Assembly: GCA_030630935.1 (NCBI GenBank)
Contig: DAOVMD010000166.1
Location: 1 to 6,786, forward strand
Length of the DNA: 6,786 nt
Direction of reading: 5' to 3'
Source of the DNA: Candidatus Mcinerneyibacteriota bacterium
Lineage (GTDB): Bacteria > AUK180 > JAQVHJ01
This document shows positions 1 to 4,954 of the stretch, in pieces. A program made the position numbers and the translations under genes. The number at the start of each line of letters is the position of its first letter. The stretch's first letter is position 1. The notes under the pieces were generated by a model. It made no database searches and was not told the origin of the DNA. It saw only the letters and a program-made list of their open reading frames with translations.

Positions 1-15
1 TCATTATTATACATA

Positions 16-171
16 TCCTCAGGACTGAAGTCCTTCATTGTACAGCTGTCCCTACGGGACAGTGTGTGTTTTGGGACATCTCTACCCAGCAATGAATTGC
101 TGGGCTATTATCAATTGTCCTTACAGGACAAATAGTAAAAATATAAGTTTCACAAGCAGTCCCAAAGGACA
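16..171. repeat. Cluster of small GGAC/GTCC palindromes (REP-like)
   Basis: At least four perfect small hairpins lie within about 150 bases. AGGACT-GA-AGTCCT is at 21-34; CTGTCCC-TAC-GGGACAG at 46-62 (7-bp arms); CCCAGCAAT-GA-ATTGCTGGG at 85-104 (9-bp arms); TTGTCCT-TAC-AGGACAA at 115-131 (7-bp arms). A weaker GTCC-CAAA-GGAC is at 159-170. ACAGCTGT (42-49) is an overlapping perfect palindrome. An 8-bp inverted repeat, TTTGGGAC (70-77) and GTCCCAAA (159-166), brackets two of the hairpins. The stretch has no convincing gene: the longest ATG frame I noticed, at 92, is 14 codons. It may be a REP-like intergenic array or a structured RNA; neither is proven. Confidence 0.65.
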
Positions 172-194
172 TGGAGAAAGTAATTCATATTAAT

Positions 195-214
195 AAAAAA
201 AGCGGTCTCCTTTT
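195..214 (-). terminator. Weak candidate intrinsic terminator of the kinase-protease operon
   Basis: On the minus strand AAAAG, a seven-base loop GAGACCG and CTTTT are followed by further T residues, giving seven consecutive T in all (complement of 195-201). The stem is only five pairs, four of them A-T, so this is a weak call. It lies about 105 bases after the stop of the CPBP gene and is the only U-tract candidate in that stretch. Confidence 0.3.
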
Positions 215-231
215 ATCTTGCCAATAACCAT

Positions 232-281
232 CAGTCATAGATTAAAAATGTGAAGCGAAACTATTATCTATAAAACGACTG
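232..281. repeat. Imperfect palindrome downstream of the protease gene
   Basis: The left arm is CAGTC plus ATAGAT (232-242). The right arm is ATCTAT (266-271), a five-base bulge, then GACTG (277-281). Eleven base pairs form around a 23-base AT-rich loop. It lies 35 to 84 bases past the CPBP stop codon, in the probable 3' untranslated region. Function unknown. Confidence 0.5.
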
Positions 282-301
282 TTCTCTGCTATCTGCTTTC
301 G

Positions 302-314
302 ACAGCGAAGCTGT
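302..314 (-). other. Short hairpin directly after the protease stop codon
   Basis: Arms ACAGC and GCTGT enclose a three-base loop (TTC on the minus strand). The hairpin starts one base after the TAA stop of the CPBP gene. On the minus strand it is not followed by a T tract, so it does not look like an intrinsic terminator for that gene; it could protect the mRNA 3' end. On the plus strand it is followed by TTTATT. Confidence 0.5.
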
Positions 315-315
315 T

Positions 316-1029
316 TTATTGATTTAATAATACGAAGAAATCCATTGGAAGAGAAAACAGGAGATGTAATATCCAACAAGGAACCATTGACCGAGTTCTA
401 AGTGCAACTACTCCAAGTATTATCCCTCCTAAGATCGAAGAATAAATCTCAAGTGGTGGTTTTGCATAATGCATTAACACAAAAGGAACCAATTGAATCA
501 GGATGGTATAATTCCCGAACTTTTTTTCCATCCCAAATAATAAATAACCTCTGAAAAAGAATTCCCATGAAAATAAATATATCAGAAAAACAAGTTCATA
601 GATTAATAATAATTTAAAGTCCTGTAAACCATACTTATACATTGGATAGACTTCTTTGAAGTCACTTCCTTTTGACACAAAATAAGTTAAAATAATAATA
701 AATATACTTGCCCCAATAATAAAATACCAAAACTTTCCTATCTCTTTTATCTGAATCCCAAATGCTCGTGGTGATTTTTTATAGAACAATAAAATTATAA
801 TAGGAAAAAGAAGTAGGAGGATTACTTGATTAATCATCCAGGCGAATATTCTGAAGCCTGGGATATTCAAACCGAATACAGAGATAGATTCAGGCCAAAG
901 CAATTCTAATCTACCGCTGAATGCAACAATTGTTGTCAGGATTATTGTTGAAGAAATTAAAACAACTCCCTCAAAACTAATAAAATCTTTAATATAATTT
1001 ATTATAAAATTTTCTTTAATGGACTTCAT
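316..1029 (-). CDS. CPBP-family (CAAX protease/bacteriocin-processing) intramembrane metalloprotease
   Basis: A 237-residue, very hydrophobic protein with about six to eight predicted membrane helices (for example 22-37, 66-82, 101-118, 140-154, 175-187, 196-210). CPBP motifs are in order: W155-E156-F-F-F-R160-G (motif 1, normally E-E-x-x-x-R), F183-V-L-M-H187 (motif 2, F-x-x-x-H) and His222 in W-I-L-H-L-L-F-S (motif 3). The first motif-1 glutamate is Trp, so whether it cleaves peptides or acts as a non-proteolytic membrane protein needs care. Relatives include Rce1-type CAAX proteases and bacterial proteins processing or giving immunity to peptides; the substrate here is unknown. The ATG at 1029 lies inside the last codons of the histidine kinase gene in another frame, with no Shine-Dalgarno site before it, so translation is probably coupled. 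It would be transcribed from the promoter at 3120-3148. Family assignment is confident. Confidence 0.87.
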   Translation of the reverse strand: MKSIKENFIINYIKDFISFEGVVLISSTIILTTIVAFSGRLELLWPESISVFGLNIPGFRIFAWMINQVILLLLFPIIILLFYKKSPRAFGIQIKEIGKFWYFIIGASIFIIILTYFVSKGSDFKEVYPMYKYGLQDFKLLLIYELVFLIYLFSWEFFFRGYLLFGMEKKFGNYTILIQLVPFVLMHYAKPPLEIYSSILGGIILGVVALRTRSMVPCWILHLLFSLPMDFFVLLNQ

Positions 1030-3085
1030 GTTTAATGGGTATTAAAATTTTAACAGTTGTCCCCTTCCCTTTTTTACTGGTAATTTTAATTTCCCCGAAA
1101 TGACGATCAACAATTTCTTTTACAATTGCCAAACCTATTCCTACTCCTGAATACTCTTTTGTCACACCCGTATAACCAGTATAAAATCTATCGTAAATCT
1201 TTTTCAATACTACTTCTGAGATGCCCACGCCAGAATCTGAAATTTTAATTTCAGCATACTTTTCACGAATCTTTGATAATTTAATTTTTATAATAGCCTT
1301 CTTATCAGAAAACTTAACAGAGTTAGAGATAATATTAAACAGAGCATCCTTTAATTTTGTTGAATCATACTCCACAAAAAAAGATTCATCTTGAAATTCT
1401 GTTTTAATTGAAATATCTTTCATTTCCTTAGTTTTTAATAATGCCTGTATAGTTCTCTTCATAAAAGCAGTAATATTATTCTTTCTAAAAACAAATCTAG
1501 CCTTCCCGGATGTTAGAATTGATAGATTGAGAAAATCGTTAATCAGTTGTAAAAGTCTCTCTGCATTTCGATTTAAAATAGAGAGAATTTCCTTTGTTTC
1601 CTTATCATACTTTTTTGATTTTCTTCTTAGAATATCTGCAAATCCAATTATTGATGTTAATGGGGTTTTCAATTCATGAGTAATATTCTGTAAAATTATA
1701 TCCTTAATCATATCAGCTTTCTTAAGTTCATCATTCAGGAATTGAAGTTCAAGGTTTTTCCTTTCCAGCTCATCATTTGAAGCTTGAATCTCTTCATACA
1801 TAGTTTCTAACTCTTCCAAAGTAATTTCAAGACTTGCTTTCTTTTTAATAATCTCAGCTTCTGCTTTTATTTGCTGTGAGATATCAATTGCAATATATAT
1901 ACTTCCCATTTTATTCCCTAAATTATCCTTTATATTTGAATAATACAGGTTAACCGGGATCGTTCTCCCGGATTTATGTTTCATCTCCAGTAATGTAGAT
2001 TTTAATCCTGATTTTAAATCCTGAATTAAGTTTTTTATATTCCTGTTGTTTATAATAAAATCAGATATCCTACCTCTTTTTAACGCTTCCTTTGCTGAGA
2101 AGCCAAGTAACTTCTCCGCTCCACGATTGAAGATTTTTATCTTAGCATTCTTGTCTGTTACAATAATTGAGATTAACGAATTCTGCAATATTACATTCAA
2201 GTGTTTTAAGGTTTCTTCTAAACGCTTATTTAGATTAATCAATTCTAAGTTCATATTGGAATACTGTTTGGTTTTCAGATTCAACTTAGTATTCGAATCC
2301 TTTAACTGCTCAAGTGAAAATTCAAGTTTTGAATTTGTTTTTTGAAGTATATTCATTAAATATTTCGAGTGCTTCTCTGCATGCTTCCTCTTCGTAATAT
2401 TAATACCGACTCCAATACTACCAACTACTTCATTTTCGATTATAAGATTTGAAATAAATAATTCAACAAAAATTTCATTACCCTTCTTTGTTTGCAGGGC
2501 GACTTCATCAAGATGAACCCAGCCTTGCTTCTTAATCTTCTTTAATATTCTTTTCGGTTGTTCGGGATCCTTATAAATCCAGAATACCTTCTCTTTACCA
2601 ATTACTTCACTTGCTTTATATCCCGTAAGTTCTTCAGCACCCTTATTGAAAAATATAAAATGATTATCCTTGTCTATCACAGTTAGTGAAACATGAATAG
2701 AATCAAAGATGTGCCTTAAAAATTGTTCCCTCTCCTGGAATTTGGGAAACTCACTTAGATATCCTTCATAAATGCGAAAACAAATTAAAGTATAAATTTG
2801 TTTTTGATAATCAAATTGGAGCTTCTCTATCAGGAAGGTCTTTTTAGTTTTCTTACTGAATATCTCAAGGGTTTTTGATTTAGCTCTTAGAAAAGAACTG
2901 AATTCCTTTTGAAATATCTTTTCATTTGGAATAAGTTTTAGAATATCTCTTGTCTTCTTGATCTTACTTTTTATCTTTAAAAAATTTAAAGCAAATTTAT
3001 TGATGAATTTAACAGTCCGTCTCTCTAAAACAATCGCGCCACCAGGTAGATTATTCAATATCTGTTTAAAAAATAAATCAACCAT
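1016..3085 (-). CDS. Soluble multi-PAS sensor histidine kinase
   Basis: A 689-residue kinase from ATG 3085. I prefer this start to an in-frame TTG at 3097 because purine-rich GAGAAAGAG lies just upstream of the ATG and the promoter leaves only about 16 bases before the TTG. Domains: a degenerate PAS-like segment at about 5-110; a clear PAS at 120-236 (ending in the typical I-N-I-T-K-R-K); a coiled coil at 236-294; a second clear PAS at 292-408; a signalling coiled coil at 409-464; HisKA with phospho-acceptor His470 in T-H-E-L-K-T-P; and HATPase_c with N box Asn584/Asn588, G1 D617-S-G-V-G, F box Phe634, G2 G-V-G-I-G-L-A and G3 K-G-K-G-T. All catalytic boxes are intact. No membrane segment or receiver domain is seen, so it should sense a cytoplasmic signal and phosphorylate a separate regulator, which is absent here. 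Ligand unknown. Its 3' end overlaps the CPBP protease gene by 14 bases. Confidence 0.93.
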   Translation of the reverse strand: MVDLFFKQILNNLPGGAIVLERRTVKFINKFALNFLKIKSKIKKTRDILKLIPNEKIFQKEFSSFLRAKSKTLEIFSKKTKKTFLIEKLQFDYQKQIYTLICFRIYEGYLSEFPKFQEREQFLRHIFDSIHVSLTVIDKDNHFIFFNKGAEELTGYKASEVIGKEKVFWIYKDPEQPKRILKKIKKQGWVHLDEVALQTKKGNEIFVELFISNLIIENEVVGSIGVGINITKRKHAEKHSKYLMNILQKTNSKLEFSLEQLKDSNTKLNLKTKQYSNMNLELINLNKRLEETLKHLNVILQNSLISIIVTDKNAKIKIFNRGAEKLLGFSAKEALKRGRISDFIINNRNIKNLIQDLKSGLKSTLLEMKHKSGRTIPVNLYYSNIKDNLGNKMGSIYIAIDISQQIKAEAEIIKKKASLEITLEELETMYEEIQASNDELERKNLELQFLNDELKKADMIKDIILQNITHELKTPLTSIIGFADILRRKSKKYDKETKEILSILNRNAERLLQLINDFLNLSILTSGKARFVFRKNNITAFMKRTIQALLKTKEMKDISIKTEFQDESFFVEYDSTKLKDALFNIISNSVKFSDKKAIIKIKLSKIREKYAEIKISDSGVGISEVVLKKIYDRFYTGYTGVTKEYSGVGIGLAIVKEIVDRHFGEIKITSKKGKGTTVKILIPIKHEVH

Positions 3086-3119
3086 ACTCTTTCTCAAACT
3101 TTTTTATCTTTACATTAAT

Positions 3120-3148
3120 ATTATAACAGACTTAGAAACAAAAGTCAA
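3120..3148 (-). promoter_or_regulatory. Near-consensus sigma70 promoter of the histidine kinase-protease operon
   Basis: On the minus strand TTGACT (3148-3143) is followed, after exactly 17 bases, by TATAAT (3125-3120). The bases just before the -10 are TGT, which makes an extended -10 element. Eleven of the twelve core bases match the sigma70 consensus. A start site near 3113 would leave a leader of about 28 bases before the ATG at 3085. The -35 begins 14 bases beyond the stop codon of the PHP gene. Confidence 0.82.
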
Positions 3149-3161
3149 ATACGAAAATAGT

Positions 3162-4013
3162 TTAATATTGTAAATTTAATATTGCCTGGTTTTCTTTTTT
3201 TAAATCCTTAACATAATCATAGGGAATTTTCTTTCCGCCTATAAGCATTCTTTCGTTCAAAATACCATGGAAATCAGAACCACCGGTTTTCAATAAATGG
3301 TAATCATTACAGATTTTTTTAAAATATCTTTCGTCATTGTGAGAGTGCTGAGTATGTGTAACTTCCAAACCTCTTATCCCGAAGTTAATCAGATCAAATA
3401 TATTTATTCTTTTATATAAGAAAACCGGATGAGCAAGTATGGGAATACCACTTGCGAGGTTTATTAAATCCACTGCATCTTTCGGAGTGAGGTGATATTT
3501 TGGGACAAATGCAACTCTATTTTCTCCAAGATAACGATCAAACGCATCCTGAATTCGCTTAACATATCCACCTTCAAACATTGCTCTTGCCACATGAGGT
3601 CTTCCTAATGAATGCCCTCCTGAGAAACTTACAACCTGGTCAAAACTAATATTTATTTTATGCTTATTTAAGATATACAGTATTTTCTTTATTCTATCCC
3701 TTCTAAAATCTCTAATTTTATTTAATATTTCCAGGAATTCGGAATTTTTCCAATCAATAAAATAACCAAGTATATGTACTTCCAGATCTTGATATACCGC
3801 GCTCAATTCAATTCCGGGAATAAATTCAATATCTAATTTTTTCGCATACTCAAATGCTTCAGGAACACCATCTATGGTATCATGGTCTGTAATAGAAATA
3901 CACGATAGACCAACCATCTGGGCAAATTTAAGAACTTCCTTTGGAGTAAGTGAACTATCTGAAAAAGTTGAATGAATATGAAGGTCTGCGTACTTTTTTA
4001 AAACTTGATTCAA
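3162..4013 (-). CDS. PHP-domain phosphoesterase (COG0613; RNase AM / nucleoside 3',5'-bisphosphate phosphatase-like)
   Basis: A 283-residue PHP metallophosphoesterase, close in length to E. coli YciV/RNase AM. Metal-binding motifs visible in order are His12 and His14 (D-L-H-I-H-S-T), Asp19, Asp43-His44-Asp45 (I-T-D-H-D-T), Glu69 (G-I-E-L), His80, His140 (G-R-P-H), His195 (L-A-H-P), His220, and Asp247/His249 in the closing G-G-S-D-F-H-G. All expected ligands seem intact, so an active enzyme is likely. Characterised relatives remove the 3'-phosphate from nucleoside 3',5'-bisphosphates or act as 5'-3' exoribonucleases trimming RNA 5' ends; which applies here is unknown. The start must be the TTG at 4013: an in-frame TAA directly precedes it and the next Met (residue 33) would lose the HxH motif. 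The tRNA-Gly ends 23 bases upstream. No terminator is visible after the stop before the histidine kinase promoter. Confidence 0.92.
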   Translation of the reverse strand: MNQVLKKYADLHIHSTFSDSSLTPKEVLKFAQMVGLSCISITDHDTIDGVPEAFEYAKKLDIEFIPGIELSAVYQDLEVHILGYFIDWKNSEFLEILNKIRDFRRDRIKKILYILNKHKINISFDQVVSFSGGHSLGRPHVARAMFEGGYVKRIQDAFDRYLGENRVAFVPKYHLTPKDAVDLINLASGIPILAHPVFLYKRINIFDLINFGIRGLEVTHTQHSHNDERYFKKICNDYHLLKTGGSDFHGILNERMLIGGKKIPYDYVKDLKKENQAILNLQY

Positions 4014-4036
4014 TTAATCCGCCAATCTCTATTATT

Positions 4037-4112
4037 TGGAGCGGGATACGGGGGTCGAACCCGCGACCTACAGCTCGGGAAGCTGTCGCTCTGCCAGCTG
4101 AGCTAATCCCGC
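4037..4112 (-). tRNA. tRNA-Gly, anticodon CCC, with encoded CCA
   Basis: A complete 76-nt cloverleaf. The acceptor stem is GCGGGAT/ATCCCGC, the D-arm stems are GCTC/GAGC, the anticodon stem ACAGC/GCTGT closes loop TTCCCGA, and the T-arm has loop TTCGACC. The anticodon CCC is the complement of 4077-4079 and reads GGG codons. Glycine identity is supported by G1-C72, C2-G71, G3-C70, C35, C36 and discriminator U73. The 3' CCA is encoded (4037-4039). Position 37 is G rather than the A usual in glycine tRNAs. The gene begins six bases after the stop of the ATPase gene and ends 23 bases before the start of the PHP gene, all on the same strand. It is probably cut out of a longer transcript unless a promoter lies inside the ATPase 3' end. 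Confidence 0.96.
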
Positions 4113-4118
4113 AAAAAA

Positions 4119-4934
4119 CTAAACTCCCAACCCTATCGCAACATCTTCCACAAGTTGGGCATCTATCAACTGTTTCTTTAATAAAAAACCTTCCAATAAA
4201 CAATTATCACAAATTGTATTAATTATTCTCGGAATACCTTTGGAATGTGTAAAAATATTCTCATAAGCATCCGGAGTAAATATCTCTTTTGTACAACCCG
4301 CAATTGTTAATCGGTGTGTAATATATTTCTTAACCTCTTCTTTTTTTAATGCACCCAAAACAAATTTCAGAGCAACTCTTTGTGCAAGAGCAGGGTCTGA
4401 TTTTAAATTGCCTTCAAGTTCCGGGATACCAATTAAAATAATTGTTAGTAATTTCTTTCCCGGTACCTCAAGATTTAATAAACCCCTAAGCTCTTCCATA
4501 ATCTCTTTTTTCTTCAGCATATTAGCTTCGTCAATTAATAATACCGCTTTTCTGCCTTCTTCATGAATCTCAATTAACCTTTCAAAAAGTTGTTTAATAA
4601 TCATTAATTTATTATCAGATGGTTCTTCAACTCCCATTTGAAGAGCTATTTTCTTCAGAATCCAATCAGCTGTGATATCGGTGTGAACAACAATTAAAAG
4701 TCCCGCCTCATATATATCCATATCATCTAATTCATCAATAACAATCTTTCTGGCTAATAGAGATTTCCCAATACCTGATTCCCCGATCATTACTGCAAGA
4801 CCCTTCATTGTGTCAATTGCATGAATCATTCGGATAGTTGCTTTTTCATGTTGTTCTGATTTAAAATAAAACTTTTCATCAACTGCATTTGAAAATGGTT
4901 GTTCTGTTAACCCAAAAAACTCTTCGTATGTCAT
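4119..4934 (-). CDS. ExeA/GspA/MshM-like AAA ATPase
   Basis: A 271-residue P-loop ATPase of the ExeA/GspA group (AAA_22-like). It opens with the family's N-terminal signature Y-E-E-F-F-G-L-T-E-Q-P-F. The Walker A motif GESGIGKS is at 51-58, with Lys57 and Ser58 for ATP and Mg. Walker B VLLIDEA is at 131-137 (Asp135, Glu136), followed by the I-G-I-P-E-L strand near sensor 1. A likely arginine finger is Arg186 in A-Q-R-V, and the sensor 2 region G-I-P-R-I-I-N is at 233-239. Relatives power assembly of type II secretion secretins or MSHA-type pili. This one ends soon after the ATPase and small helical domain, with no membrane segment or peptidoglycan-binding domain, so it resembles the short MshM-like cytoplasmic form rather than full-length ExeA. 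The ATG has a GAAAGG ribosome-binding site (4944-4949) nine bases upstream. It follows the TPR gene by 20 bases. Family is confident; which machine it serves is inferred. Confidence 0.88.
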   Translation of the reverse strand: MTYEEFFGLTEQPFSNAVDEKFYFKSEQHEKATIRMIHAIDTMKGLAVMIGESGIGKSLLARKIVIDELDDMDIYEAGLLIVVHTDITADWILKKIALQMGVEEPSDNKLMIIKQLFERLIEIHEEGRKAVLLIDEANMLKKKEIMEELRGLLNLEVPGKKLLTIILIGIPELEGNLKSDPALAQRVALKFVLGALKKEEVKKYITHRLTIAGCTKEIFTPDAYENIFTHSKGIPRIINTICDNCLLEGFLLKKQLIDAQLVEDVAIGLGV

Positions 4935-4943
4935 ATTTTAAAA

Positions 4944-4949
4944 CCTTTC
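4944..4949 (-). promoter_or_regulatory. Ribosome-binding site of the ExeA-like ATPase gene
   Basis: GAAAGG on the minus strand lies nine bases before the ATG at 4934, inside the 20-base gap after the TPR stop codon. It supports this ATG as the start. Confidence 0.6.
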
Positions 4950-4954
4950 ATCGA

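Noticed and set aside
6-11. TATAAT on the minus strand near the left edge, a possible -10 for a gene outside the window
   Set aside because: No convincing -35 lies 16-18 bases upstream, the region is AT-rich, and no downstream gene is visible to test it.
92-136. Fourteen-codon ATG frame on the plus strand across two hairpins
   Set aside because: It is too short, lacks a Shine-Dalgarno site, and its sequence is explained by the palindromes.
16-171. CRISPR array or integron attC interpretation of the palindrome cluster
   Set aside because: There are no regular direct repeats with equal spacers, no cas genes, no integrase and no attC core motif.
2046-2345. Plus-strand open frame of 99 codons inside the histidine kinase gene
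   Set aside because: It has no recognisable domain and lies fully antisense to the intact PAS and coiled-coil coding sequence.
2958-3173. Plus-strand open frame of 71 codons over the kinase start and the promoter gap
   Set aside because: It covers a strong minus-strand promoter, is low in complexity and has no family resemblance.
4113-4118. Six-T run on the minus strand just before the tRNA as a terminator of the ATPase gene
   Set aside because: No hairpin precedes it in the last bases of the ATPase gene, so it is unlikely to terminate transcription.
3955-4203. Open frames on both strands across the tRNA, giving peptides with S-S-A-G-R-A-T-A-S-R-A-V-G-R-G-F-D-P-R (minus) or I-R-G-S-N-P-R-P-T-A-R-E-A (plus)
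   Set aside because: These are the well-known false proteins produced by translating a tRNA gene. They also overlap the ATPase and PHP genes.
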